Assembly (NCBI RefSeq): GCF_016859125.1
Contig: NZ_CP069338.1
Location: forward strand, 9,861,501 to 9,925,500
Direction of reading: 5' to 3'
Origin: Archangium violaceum
GTDB taxonomy: Bacteria; Myxococcota; Myxococcia; Myxococcales; Myxococcaceae
DNA length: 64,000 nt
In this document: positions 48,401 through 57,055 of the stretch, piece by piece
How the letters are laid out: the number at the start of each line of letters is the position of its first letter
How positions within the stretch are numbered: position 1 is the stretch's first letter
Notes under the pieces: generated by a model
The model's database searches: none
Seen by the model: only the letters and a program-made list of their open reading frames with translations
What the model was told of the DNA's origin: nothing
Translations under genes and position numbers: made by a program

Positions 48401-48942
48401 TTCTTACCGAGCGTGTCGAGCAACGACTTCGGTCTGGCCACGAACGCGAGCGCCTTGAGGCTGTCCTTGCGGTTGGAGCGCAGCTCCTCGAGCTCGTAGG
48501 ACTCCAGCCCGGCCCAGGAGCGGGTGAAGAAGACCTTCGCCTGCTCCTCGAGGCTGGCGCCGGTATCGACCGGGAACCACTCGCCCTGGCGCGCGGGGTG
48601 GTACGCGATGGTCATGAGCTCGTCGCGCGTGCGCCAGCGCGGCTCGAGGATCAACGGGAAGAGCCCCGATAGCCGGGGGGTCTCGGCTCCGGCGCGCACG
48701 CGCTTGAAGTCGAGCTCGAGCTGCAACCGCTCCAGGCGGATGCCGCGAGGAAGCTGGAAGTACGAGAGCTCACGGACCGGCAGCTCGCCGATGATGTTCC
48801 GGAGGTCCTCCACGAGCTTCTGCTGGATCTTGACCGTGCTCCGGCCCTCGCGGTCGCGGGTATGGGGGCCGAGTGCGAGCGTGGTCCACCGGAAGCCACC
48901 GGAGGCATACCGGCTCTGGTAGACGGCGATGGTGAGGTTCAT
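45445..48942 (-). CDS. ClpB-like double AAA+ protein with release-factor-like C-terminus
   Basis: A 1165-residue protein. Residues 1-240 form a specific N-terminal domain ending in a basic linker. D1 has Walker A GPPGCGKR (257-264), AGMSYVGDWEQR and ILFIEDLH; D2 has GPTGTGKT (536-543), LVLFDEIEKAHS and GRLTD, but GYVGY is replaced by GDAWQPEG. After about residue 800 a coiled-coil region, then LELLPLGQWRQGASNGSLLT, KLVGPGVRPFFEGEGGLHVW and DYLLTHSGGHRVRTPADALP follow the order of class I release factors (PCRF domain, then GGQ-like loop), with GGH in place of GGQ. It is translationally coupled at both ends. Confidence 0.86.
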   Translation of the reverse strand: MNLTIAVYQSRYASGGFRWTTLALGPHTRDREGRSTVKIQQKLVEDLRNIIGELPVRELSYFQLPRGIRLERLQLELDFKRVRAGAETPRLSGLFPLILEPRWRTRDELMTIAYHPARQGEWFPVDTGASLEEQAKVFFTRSWAGLESYELEELRSNRKDSLKALAFVARPKSLLDTLGKKNGPWDDLEIEDRPGKEKGKKKKRSGNGNRVLGNLGTNLTLQAAEGSLDTGMARSPYREQLQLLLSGERRTPVLLVGPPGCGKRTLLKRFVAEQLEAEGFQTHRNLDKVTEVWMLAGKRIIAGMSYVGDWEQRCLELLEDAKGGRRILFIEDLHAFGRIGRSRDSDANLALFFQGALARGEITLVGTVTPEQLQRLESDAPSFAALFTQLHVRPTRTDETLRMLLHESRELESKHRVSWEVPLFPALLEQAQSLFSGSALPGKALDLLRALATDVGAPEKRIGIEQFFEYLSRRTGLPDFLLRPQEKLAPEEVHEALSRKVMGQPDAVEVACDLVARIHSGLTDPRRPYGVYLFTGPTGTGKTELARALASYLYGDASRMVRLDMAEFQTADAVARLTGDAWQPEGRLTRLIREQPFSLVLFDEIEKAHSSLLNLLLQTFDEGRLTDASGETADFTHTVIVMTSNLGARRKPAVGIGTPDSRALALDADRAVREFFPPELFNRIDHIVHFAPLSREVGEKVVEKELARLLSRHGLTSRHIFVSADDAVKRRIVEEAFDPQLGARPLKRYLEEKVGQVLSEAIIQGPQALMRLFQLYTRDGRFEVQADALIPREPVVEGFALEPLLSLPVARLRERMLEAREVVREMGESAALGSLSEQVRFHLERLRAGEREHAESLYTLDAMRMYLEEFASQLESFARAPEEEAREMIEVERFGILERPRMDSWDGERVRIFDRRALAPVKVVSREQMLDALAEVYFLQRILRNLSSPDQHVITLELLPLGQWRQGASNGSLLTRWLCTAYAWSRGAIESFAVHLPGGAVVTGGARRLREFLGSSMAEPVHAAIKLVGPGVRPFFEGEGGLHVWQSSGRLPEIVKVRVHEASAPEPSELLALHAVKLQAFHKARQEGVSPLPEDPESAAPVVRAYRFEPPARPGTISVLELDDYLLTHSGGHRVRTPADALPALWRLRMSQNPVDGRENERVTP

Positions 48943-51900
48943 CGGTTCGCGCCCCTGATCGTGTCGAGCACGAAGGAGAACCCACTCTCGGGATCGAAAC
49001 CGCCGGAGCGCTCGAGGTGGAGGATGTGTTCGAGGAGGATCAACTCGAGCTGCTGGAAGTAGCTCCCGCCGTCGAGCTGGAGCTTGCGCGCGCCATCGCA
49101 CAGCGCGAGCCAGCCCTCGGGGAGGTGCTCACGCTCGGCCGGCGTCAACCGGAGCTCCTTGAGGGGCGGTTGCGTTGGAGGGGCGATGGCGGGCAGCTCG
49201 AGCTCCTTCTCGGAGAGGATGGTGACCATCCCCACGGGCCTGACGGTGAGCAGGACCGGCGCTTCCTTCTCCGTGGGCGGGAAGCGATGCAACCCGGCCT
49301 CGAGCGCCAGGAAGGCTCCGGCATACGGACCACTGACCGACAGCAGGATCTCCCGGAAGGTGCGCGAGGGATTCATGAGCGCCTTCCGCAGCTGCTCGAG
49401 GCCGAGGACCTCGTCGGCCCACTTGCGCGTGCGGTCGCTGCCCTTGCTGGTGATGGAGGGGCGACCGCCGACCGACCAGCCGCGCCGCGGGAGATCCTCG
49501 AACAGCGGCAGGAGCCAGCGATCGAGCGCCCGCGTCTCCCCCGCTTCCTGGAGGATGAGCGTGATCCCATCCCGCCGGGGTTGCAGGGCGAGCAGCACCA
49601 AGGGCATCAATCGGCGGAGCGCCCGGATCTGCTCGTGGCCGTCGTCCACGAAAGGGGTGGCGTCCTGTTGCTCGAAGAGCGCCATCAGCGCCAGCTCCTC
49701 GGCGGCGAGCAGCGCCGAGCGCAGCCGTTGGCTCTCGGACCAGAGCTCCTCGAGCCGGCTGTGCTCGTGCCGCTGTTTCCCCACCGAGACAGCCTCGGGT
49801 CCGCGAGCATTTCGTTGGTCGCCCTGCGCGAGCTGGGCCACCAGGAAGCGGAGCTGTTCCGCGAGGTGCTCCACGGCGTCCAACCGGAAGAGCGTGTCGA
49901 TTTCCCGCCGTTTCTCCTGCAGGCCGTACACCAGGCGGAGCTGGTTCCGAGCCGATTTCGGACTCCCCCTGGACAGCTCCACCGAGAGCCCCTCCGGACG
50001 CGAGGAGATCTCCACGTGTCCCCCCTGGGCATCGGGCCCGGCCGCGGAGAGCACACGGGCGATGGGGACCACGAGCTGCTGATCCAGGTGCCTCCGCATG
50101 GCGCGAGCGCCATAGGCCTCCTGGTACCCCGACGCGGCGAGCGCGGTGGTGATCTCCGGCGGGACGTGGAGCGAGATACCGCGCTGGAACAACCCGCGCC
50201 GCTGCCCCAGCCTGTCCACCCCGAGTCGCGCCACCTCCGCCGCCTGCTCGGCCGTGAGCGGGTGGAAGGGAATGAGCTGATCGATGCGGTTGACGAACTC
50301 GGGCCGGAAGTGCCGGTGCACCTCGCGCAAGTAGTACGAGGAATCCTCCACCGCGGTGGCACCGATGCCCAGCGGAGCGCGGCGATGCGCCACCCCGAGG
50401 TTGCTCGTCATGATGATGAGGGCGTTGTGGAACCAGGCGGTCTGCCCCCGGGCATCGGTGAGTCGCCCTTCCCCACAGACCTGCAGGAGCAGATCGAAGA
50501 CGGCCGGGTGGGCCTTTTCGATCTCATCGAGCAGGAGCACACAGAAGGGCTGCTGGCGGACGCGGCGCGTGAGCAGCCCCTCGCCCTGATTGTTGCCTCG
50601 GATGAGACGCTCGGCGGCCCAGGCGTCCATGAATTCGCTCATGTCGAAGCGGAACATCCGCTCCGGCGAGCCGAAGAGGAACGTGGCGAGCAGCCGCGCG
50701 AGCTCCGTCTTCCCGACGCCGGTGGGGCCCACGAAGAGGAAGGTGGCCAGCGGCTTGCCCTGCGGCTGCAACCCCGCCTTGACCATGCACAGCGTCTCCA
50801 CGACGCGGCGAACCGCGAGCTCCTGGCCTACGAGCTGGCGGCGGAAGTGCGCCTCGACCTCGGCGGCGAGCAGCGCGCGGTCCTCGCGCAGCAGGAACTC
50901 GGGAACGCCGGTCTTGAGACTGAAGAGCGAATACACCCGCTCGCGAGTGAGGACGGGCACCCGGCCATCCCCCGTGCGCTCCTGCTGCAGGCCCGCGCGC
51001 ATCTCCTCGTACAAACGCACGGCCTTGCCCGGTAGCGCGCGGCTCGGCAGGTAGCGCTCGGCCAGGTCCACGAGGGGCTCCACCGCGTCATCGGCCAGCG
51101 TGGGCCTGGAGGGTTCCGCCTGCCGCTGCCAGGCCGCCCGGCTCCGGAGCGCCTCGCGGGTGTGCCGGGTCACCAGGGGCTCCAGGCGCACGCGCGCGAG
51201 CACGGCGAAGAGGCCCGGGTGCCGGTTCTCCAGCAGATCCAACGCATCGGGCGAGAGCTCGCCGAGGAAGCGCACCCTGCCCTCCTCCAGGAAGGGCTTC
51301 ATCGCGCCGGGGATGTCGATGGACTCCGTGGAGTGCTGCGCGAGCAGCTCGCCGAGGTTCTCGAAATAGAGGACGGCATCGAGCTCCTGCGCCGCGCGCA
51401 TCACGCGAAGCACGCGCTCCTGCCACTGGCCGAAGCCGGACATGCCGGCGATCAGCCGCGAGCCGCTCGTCGCGAACACCTGGCGGTGGCGGCCCGCCTT
51501 CCGTTCGGCACGGAGCCACGCGTGGAGCAACTCCGACTTGCCCACGAGCTCGGGGCCGACGAGCAGCACGCCCTGCCGCTTCTCCCCTCCGAGCAGGCCG
51601 GACAGCAGCGTGAGCTCGGTATCCCGGCCGACGAGCGGTGGCCCGTGCTTCGCCTCGTCACGGGTGTGCAAGGGGGTGGAGACGGAGAGGAGCACCTCGT
51701 TCGCCCGGTCGCGCTCGAGCTTCTCCTCCCACTTCTTCTTCGCCTGCCGGGCCTTGTCGCTCACGTCCAGACGCCGGAGCGTGAGCGGGAGGGTCTCGAG
51801 CGTCACCGATCTCGGAGGCAGCAGCCGCAGGTACTCGTGGGCGGTCGGCTCCTGCGCGGCGAGCAGCCGCTCCACGTCCGCGCGGACGGTCTCGCGGACG

Positions 51901-52292
51901 TCCTGCTTCGGGCCCACATAGACCGTGTGATCCAGCGCGGGAACGAAGACCCAGGTCTCCTCCGGGAGCGGGACGACGACCGCGGCCAGCTCCAGGGTGG
52001 TCGGCTTGACGAGACGCTTGGGCAGATCGGCGCGCGGCGCCAGGATCTCCAGCGTCTCGAGCCGCACCTGCGCGGGGAGGGAGAACCGGGCGAGCTCCTC
52101 GGGCTCCACCTTGGACAGATGCTCCTCGAGGAACAGCCGCTGCTCCGACAGGCAGGCCTCGAGGCTGTGTGCGTGGCTCGTCAGGGTGGGCGCGGCTACG
52201 GGAAACACCTGATAGTCACCGCTCCAGAGCTGCTGGCATAGAAGCGGCGTGGAGAAATCGAGGGTCCCGGGCGCGGCATCGGAAGGGGCCAT
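48939..52292 (-). CDS. ClpB-like double AAA+ protein with release-factor-like C-terminus, first of three
   Basis: A 1117-residue protein. N-terminal domain 1-220; D1 with degenerate Walker A GPELVGKS (246-253), AGMSGFGQWQER and a weak Walker B (VLYFENLGEL); D2 with GPTGVGKT (522-529), VLLLDEIEKAHP, GRLTD and arginine-finger region FRPEFVNRID. The D2 pore loop reads GNNQGEG in place of GYVGY. Residues 780-1030 resemble a release-factor coiled coil and PCRF domain (ILLSVSGPYAGAFLALEAG, then LHRFPP, like the SGxYAxGxLxxExGxHR segment of RF2). No GGQ is seen. It is the first gene of the overlapping unit. Confidence 0.86.
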   Translation of the reverse strand: MAPSDAAPGTLDFSTPLLCQQLWSGDYQVFPVAAPTLTSHAHSLEACLSEQRLFLEEHLSKVEPEELARFSLPAQVRLETLEILAPRADLPKRLVKPTTLELAAVVVPLPEETWVFVPALDHTVYVGPKQDVRETVRADVERLLAAQEPTAHEYLRLLPPRSVTLETLPLTLRRLDVSDKARQAKKKWEEKLERDRANEVLLSVSTPLHTRDEAKHGPPLVGRDTELTLLSGLLGGEKRQGVLLVGPELVGKSELLHAWLRAERKAGRHRQVFATSGSRLIAGMSGFGQWQERVLRVMRAAQELDAVLYFENLGELLAQHSTESIDIPGAMKPFLEEGRVRFLGELSPDALDLLENRHPGLFAVLARVRLEPLVTRHTREALRSRAAWQRQAEPSRPTLADDAVEPLVDLAERYLPSRALPGKAVRLYEEMRAGLQQERTGDGRVPVLTRERVYSLFSLKTGVPEFLLREDRALLAAEVEAHFRRQLVGQELAVRRVVETLCMVKAGLQPQGKPLATFLFVGPTGVGKTELARLLATFLFGSPERMFRFDMSEFMDAWAAERLIRGNNQGEGLLTRRVRQQPFCVLLLDEIEKAHPAVFDLLLQVCGEGRLTDARGQTAWFHNALIIMTSNLGVAHRRAPLGIGATAVEDSSYYLREVHRHFRPEFVNRIDQLIPFHPLTAEQAAEVARLGVDRLGQRRGLFQRGISLHVPPEITTALAASGYQEAYGARAMRRHLDQQLVVPIARVLSAAGPDAQGGHVEISSRPEGLSVELSRGSPKSARNQLRLVYGLQEKRREIDTLFRLDAVEHLAEQLRFLVAQLAQGDQRNARGPEAVSVGKQRHEHSRLEELWSESQRLRSALLAAEELALMALFEQQDATPFVDDGHEQIRALRRLMPLVLLALQPRRDGITLILQEAGETRALDRWLLPLFEDLPRRGWSVGGRPSITSKGSDRTRKWADEVLGLEQLRKALMNPSRTFREILLSVSGPYAGAFLALEAGLHRFPPTEKEAPVLLTVRPVGMVTILSEKELELPAIAPPTQPPLKELRLTPAEREHLPEGWLALCDGARKLQLDGGSYFQQLELILLEHILHLERSGGFDPESGFSFVLDTIRGANR

Positions 52293-52367
52293 GAGCCGCG
52301 CAGTCTATGTCCGCGCAGACCTTCCCTGATAGGTGGGGTACGCTGGTGGAAGGAGGCGTACCTCATC

Positions 52368-53471
52368 ATGGCGCACGTGAACCCCATCCTCTTCCAGTCC
52401 GCGACCGAGCGGCGCCTGCGCGACGAGCTGCTCGCCGACAAGGACATCCAACGGGCACTGCGTCACCTGGACGAGCACCCGGCCGGGTCTGCCTCCCTCG
52501 CGAGGCGCAGACGGCTGCTGTCGGACGCGTTCCGGCTGACGCACTCGACGGCACCGGGGATCATGGGGGCGCTGGCCTCGTGCCAGGAGACGCTCGGTTA
52601 CGAGGGAACAGTGGAGGTGTTCGTCCATCCGGAGCCGGGACTCCGGGTCGCGGCGGTGCATCGCCCTCCGGAGACCCCCGCCATCGTCCTCTCCGCGAGG
52701 CTGCTCGAGGTGCTGCCGGAGGCCGAGCTGCGCTTCGTCCTCGGACACGAGCTCGGCCACCTCGCCTTCGGGCACTTCGCCCTCCCGCTGCCGGCCACGG
52801 CCCTGGCGGGGGAAGGCTCGGGGCGGATCGTCCGGAACACCACGGCCCTCCGGCTGTACCAGTGGAGCCGGGCCGCGGAGAGCAGCGCGGACCGCGCGGG
52901 ACTGCTGTGCGCCAGGGACGCCGAGGCCGCCGCGAGCGCCCTGTTCAAGCTGGCGAGCGGTATGACCTCCGCGCCCGTGAAGTCCGAGCTGCGGGCCCAT
53001 ACACGCCAGGTCGATGCGCTGCTGTCCGGAGCCTCGGCTCGGGAGAAACCCCGCGAGGACGAGGAGACGCTCGGCCTCTTCAGCACCCACGCTTTCGGTC
53101 CGCCACGGCTGCGCGGTATCGCGGCATTCGCCAGGACGAGGACCTTCCTGAGGATCGCGGGCCGCTACGCGAGCGAGGAGGGGCACCTGGACGAGGATGC
53201 AGACCGCCTCCTGGCGGATGACCTCCGGGAGCTGGAGCCTCCCTCGCAGCAGGAGGAGATGCCCGCGCATGCCGAGTTGCCGCGACGGGCCCAGGAGACG
53301 ACCCTCTCCGAGAGGGCCCGGCTGGTGCAGCACCTCACCCTGGTGGCGGCCCCGGATGGAAACGTGTCCGACGAGGGATTCCTGGAGCTGCGGCGTGTGG
53401 CCGAAGCGCTCTCCGTGCCCGCCTGGCTCGTGGACGAGGCGCTCCGAGCCGCCTCACACCCTCTGGACTGA
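52368..53471 (+). CDS. M48-like zinc metallopeptidase with TerB-like tail
   Basis: A 367-residue protein with no signal peptide or membrane helix. HELGH at 127-131 and the second-helix motif RAAESSADRAGLL (E171, D175) match the M48 Ste24/HtpX fold, though without the usual membrane segments. After about residue 300 a helical unit VQHLTLVAAPDGNVSDEGFL is followed by a conserved Leu/Ala pattern like TerB. AAGGAGG precedes ATG 52368. It is divergent from the three AAA+ genes across 75 bases and starts the plus-strand series, 24 bases before the kinase gene. A cytosolic protease working with the AAA+ proteins is possible. Confidence 0.82.
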   Translation: MAHVNPILFQSATERRLRDELLADKDIQRALRHLDEHPAGSASLARRRRLLSDAFRLTHSTAPGIMGALASCQETLGYEGTVEVFVHPEPGLRVAAVHRPPETPAIVLSARLLEVLPEAELRFVLGHELGHLAFGHFALPLPATALAGEGSGRIVRNTTALRLYQWSRAAESSADRAGLLCARDAEAAASALFKLASGMTSAPVKSELRAHTRQVDALLSGASAREKPREDEETLGLFSTHAFGPPRLRGIAAFARTRTFLRIAGRYASEEGHLDEDADRLLADDLRELEPPSQQEEMPAHAELPRRAQETTLSERARLVQHLTLVAAPDGNVSDEGFLELRRVAEALSVPAWLVDEALRAASHPLD

Positions 53472-53495
53472 CCGGACTCCGCTATCGTTTGGATC

Positions 53496-56400
53496 ATGGG
53501 GCTTCCTGGTGACCTGATCGGCCCGTACCGGCTGAGGCATTTGATTGGCAGCGGCGGCATGGGACGAGTCTTCGCCGCCGTCCACGAACGTATGGAGCAG
53601 GAGGTCGCGCTCAAGCTCCTCTCGCCGGATGCGGCGCGGGACCCCCAGCTCGTCGCCCGATTCATTCAGGAGGCGCGCGCCCTGGCGCGACTCCAGCATC
53701 CCGGTGTCGTGCGCGTTCATCAATGCGACCGGCTCGATGACGGCACGGTCTACCTCGCGATGGAGCTCCTCGCCGGTCTCTCCCTTCGCGACTGGATGCG
53801 AAGCCACCCAGGCCCCGTACCGCTCGAGACCGCGTTGGCCATCGGCTGGCAGATCGCGGACGTGATGGCCGACATTCACGCGAAAGGGATCGTCCATCGG
53901 GATCTGAAGCCCGAAAACGTCTTCCTGTGCCCCGACGAGAGCATCGCACCAGGCCACCGGATCAAGCTCCTGGATTTCGGTATCGCCAAGGTGCCACCAG
54001 CCGCGACTGGAGCGCATGGGGATACGCAGGTGCAGACCGTGGCGCCCATCTTCCTCGGTACCGCCGCGTACATGGCACCCGAACAATGTCGGAACGCGGC
54101 GGATATCGACGGCCGCGCGGATGTGTATGCGTTGGGAGTGTTGCTCTACGAGCTCCTCGCCGGGCACCTTCCGTTCATCTCCGATACGTCCATCGAAATG
54201 CTCTCGCTCCACCTGCATGCGGAACCACCGCCTCTGCAGTCCGTCGTGCCAGCGCTCCCGGGGGCACTCTCCACCTTCATCACCACCGCCATGCTCGCCA
54301 AGGCGCCCTCGGAGCGGCCGACGATGCTCCAGTGCCGGGACAAGCTGGGCCAGCTCTGGGAGGGCGGGCAGGACGAGTGCCCCCTCCCAGGACTCGCGCC
54401 CTTCACGGAGGCCCAGGTCGAGCTGTTCTTCGGGCGCAAGGCGGAGATCGACGAGTTGTTGAGACAGCTCGAGAGGGCACGTACGGGCGAGCGGCGCTGG
54501 ATTCAGATCGAAGGGCCGAGTGGCATCGGAAAGTCCTCACTGGTCCAGGCAGGGCTCCTGCCCCGATTGAAGGAGAACCGTCCCCAGGACGCCCCGCTGT
54601 GGCGAATCGCCAGCATGCGACCCTCCGACGAGCCACTGCGCGGTCTCGCACTGGCGCTCGTCGCGGCCTATACGGGCACGGGCCTCGAACAGACCCCAGA
54701 GGAGCTCGAGCACGCGTTCCGTACGGATCCCGGAGCCCTCCGGACCCTGGTGACGGAGCACATGCCTCCAGGCTGTTGCTTGCTGCTGGTCCTCGAACAG
54801 ATGGAGGAACTCTTCACGATTGGCGCGGCGGATTGCCCCCGGTTGGACGAGCTCGTGGCCACCGCGCTCGCCGCGACCGGCTCCCCCCTGCGGCTGCTCA
54901 CGACCCTGCGCAGCGACTTCATCCACTGTCTGGAGCGGATGCCCCTCCTCGCGCGCCAGCTCAACGAGGCCACGCGCCATCACTTGAGCCCGATGGATCA
55001 GGAAGCACTCACGCAGGTGATCCAGGGAATGGCCAGGCGTGCGGGGCTGCGGCTCTCCGAGGGCCTTCCAGCCCGGATGGTCCAGGACGTCAGGAACGAA
55101 GGGAGTCAGCTTCCGCTGCTCGGCCATGCGCTCCGTGGGCTCTGGTCGCTGCGCAGCGGCTCGCTCCTGACGCACGAACGCTATGAACAGCTCGGCGGTG
55201 TCGGAGGCGCGCTGGCGCGGCAGGCCGAGCAACTCCTGGACGGCCTGGGTGAAGAGGGGCGAGAGCGCGCGAAGTGGATCCTCCTGGAGCTCGTGCAGGT
55301 GGGCCGGGGTGTCCCCGATACCCGCCGTCCGCGAACCAGGCAGGAGGTGGTCGTGGCGGCGGGCGGCGGTGAACGTGCCGAGCAGGTATTGATGTGGCTG
55401 TCCGGGATGAGGACCGGGGCTCCGGACGACGAGGCTCCGGGGCTGCGGCTCGTCGTGCTCTCCGGAGGACCGGAGCCCACGCAGCAACGTGTCGACCTGG
55501 TCCACGAGACCCTGCTCCAGAAGGTGCCATCCCTCGCGGAGTGGATCGAGCGTGAGCGCGTGCCGCTCGAGCGGCATGCCGCTCTGGAGGCGGCCGCGCA
55601 CGAGTGGGAACAGGCGGAGTGTCGGGCCGATTGGCTGCCTTCGGGCACCCTGCTGGCGCACTATCGTGGGCACACGGGCCCCACACGCCCGCGCGATCAG
55701 TTCACGCGGATGACGAGTGACCGCGCGATGCGCTTCCTCGATGCCGCGCAACGGCTCGACCGGCGGCGCACCTGGATCAAACGCACGCTGATGCTCGCAT
55801 CGGCCGTGGCCATGGCGGCGATCGTGCTCTTCGCGGTTCGCGCCGAGGAAGCACGACGGCGGGCCGAGGCAAGTGAGGCTCGTGCCCTCCAGGAGCAACA
55901 GAACGTCAAGGAGCTCCTCCAGCAGCTCTCCGCAGTCATGAGTGATTTCGTCTCGAATGCGGATTGGGAGCTCGGCAGGCTCTCGGGCACGCTCGACATC
56001 CGGCGGAAGCTGCTGCGCGCCTACGAGGAGAGGCTGGCCTCGTTCCAGGAACAGCATCGCCAGAGGCCCGAGATACGTGGGACGATCATTGAAACCAAAC
56101 ACCGGCTTGGGGACCTCGCGTTCCTCGATGGTTCGCTCGATGAGGCGGATACCCACCTGAAGGGTGCATGGGAGGAGCTTCACCGGAACCTCGAGCTCCA
56201 GCCCGAGGACAAGTTCCTCACGTTCCTGCTGGGACTGAATCACTCGAAGCGCGGGAAGGTCGCACTGGCGCTCGGCCACCTGGATGAGGCCGAGCGCCAT
56301 TTCGGTGAAGCCCTCACGCTCTTCGAACGCCCACCCGTGGAGGGCAACGCCGACGAGATCAGGGACTACAGGCGGACCCTCGCGACGAGCCTGTCCGAGC

Positions 56401-56954
56401 AGGCGGACCTGGAGCTCGAGAGGGGTCGAACAGCGGCTGCGGCCTCATTGAATGAGCGAGCCCTCCTGCTCTTCGAACATAATCGCGACAAGGATTACGA
56501 TCGCGCCCTGCTGGCAGAAGCGCTCTGCCAGGTCGGGGAAATACACCGCCGGGGCGGAGACCTGAAGACAGCGAGCATCGCTCTCGCGCAGGCGCTGGAG
56601 CTCGAAGATTCACTCGTCCGCTCCAACCCGGGGAACGAATACTTCCGGTGGATTCTGGCCCGGATTCACATCGCACTCGCGGAACTCCGGGTCACGGAGG
56701 GCCGACTCGGCTCCGCGGACCTCCACTACCACGAGGCGCAAGACCTGGGACGAGCGCTGCGCAAGGGAGAGCCAGAAAACAAGCGCTACGCGCTGGCCCT
56801 GAGCCAGGGCCTGTACGGGGACGAACACCTGGCGCACACCCGAGGCGACCCGACCCACGCCAGACACGTACGCGATGAGCGATGTGCGCTGGTGAACGAA
56901 TTCCTGAGCAAGGACCCGCGGGACGTCCGCTTCCAGCGGCTGGCCTGCCACTGA
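53496..56954 (+). CDS. Ser/Thr kinase fused to STAND-type NTPase and TPR region
   Basis: A 1152-residue protein. Residues 11-275 form an active-looking Hanks kinase (GSGGMGRV, K40, HRDLKPENVF, DFGIAKV, APEQ). A STAND-like NTPase follows (FFGRKAEIDELLRQLE, Walker A GPSGIGKSS about 340-348, RWIQIEG). Near 762-784 there is one membrane helix (TLMLASAVAMAAIVLFAV), then tetratricopeptide-like helices to the C-terminus (FLDGSLDEADTHLKGAW, LALGHLDEAERHFGEALTLF). This order is typical of myxobacterial and cyanobacterial signalling STANDs. It is between the M48 gene and the SAVED gene. Ligand and substrates are unknown. Confidence 0.86.
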   Translation: MGLPGDLIGPYRLRHLIGSGGMGRVFAAVHERMEQEVALKLLSPDAARDPQLVARFIQEARALARLQHPGVVRVHQCDRLDDGTVYLAMELLAGLSLRDWMRSHPGPVPLETALAIGWQIADVMADIHAKGIVHRDLKPENVFLCPDESIAPGHRIKLLDFGIAKVPPAATGAHGDTQVQTVAPIFLGTAAYMAPEQCRNAADIDGRADVYALGVLLYELLAGHLPFISDTSIEMLSLHLHAEPPPLQSVVPALPGALSTFITTAMLAKAPSERPTMLQCRDKLGQLWEGGQDECPLPGLAPFTEAQVELFFGRKAEIDELLRQLERARTGERRWIQIEGPSGIGKSSLVQAGLLPRLKENRPQDAPLWRIASMRPSDEPLRGLALALVAAYTGTGLEQTPEELEHAFRTDPGALRTLVTEHMPPGCCLLLVLEQMEELFTIGAADCPRLDELVATALAATGSPLRLLTTLRSDFIHCLERMPLLARQLNEATRHHLSPMDQEALTQVIQGMARRAGLRLSEGLPARMVQDVRNEGSQLPLLGHALRGLWSLRSGSLLTHERYEQLGGVGGALARQAEQLLDGLGEEGRERAKWILLELVQVGRGVPDTRRPRTRQEVVVAAGGGERAEQVLMWLSGMRTGAPDDEAPGLRLVVLSGGPEPTQQRVDLVHETLLQKVPSLAEWIERERVPLERHAALEAAAHEWEQAECRADWLPSGTLLAHYRGHTGPTRPRDQFTRMTSDRAMRFLDAAQRLDRRRTWIKRTLMLASAVAMAAIVLFAVRAEEARRRAEASEARALQEQQNVKELLQQLSAVMSDFVSNADWELGRLSGTLDIRRKLLRAYEERLASFQEQHRQRPEIRGTIIETKHRLGDLAFLDGSLDEADTHLKGAWEELHRNLELQPEDKFLTFLLGLNHSKRGKVALALGHLDEAERHFGEALTLFERPPVEGNADEIRDYRRTLATSLSEQADLELERGRTAAAASLNERALLLFEHNRDKDYDRALLAEALCQVGEIHRRGGDLKTASIALAQALELEDSLVRSNPGNEYFRWILARIHIALAELRVTEGRLGSADLHYHEAQDLGRALRKGEPENKRYALALSQGLYGDEHLAHTRGDPTHARHVRDERCALVNEFLSKDPRDVRFQRLACH

Positions 56955-57055
56955 AGCCGAGCCCGAAAAAATAAAAAGAAATCGGTCGCGCTCGATCCGT
57001 GCGCGGATGGCGTCCATGAAGATCGGGATCCCTCTTCCTCCTGGACCAGAATTCC

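Noticed and set aside
43148-52292. Type VI secretion ClpV for one of the AAA+ proteins
   Set aside because: No TssB/TssC or other T6SS genes are present, the N-terminal domains do not resemble ClpV, and three paralogues in a row are not typical of T6SS.
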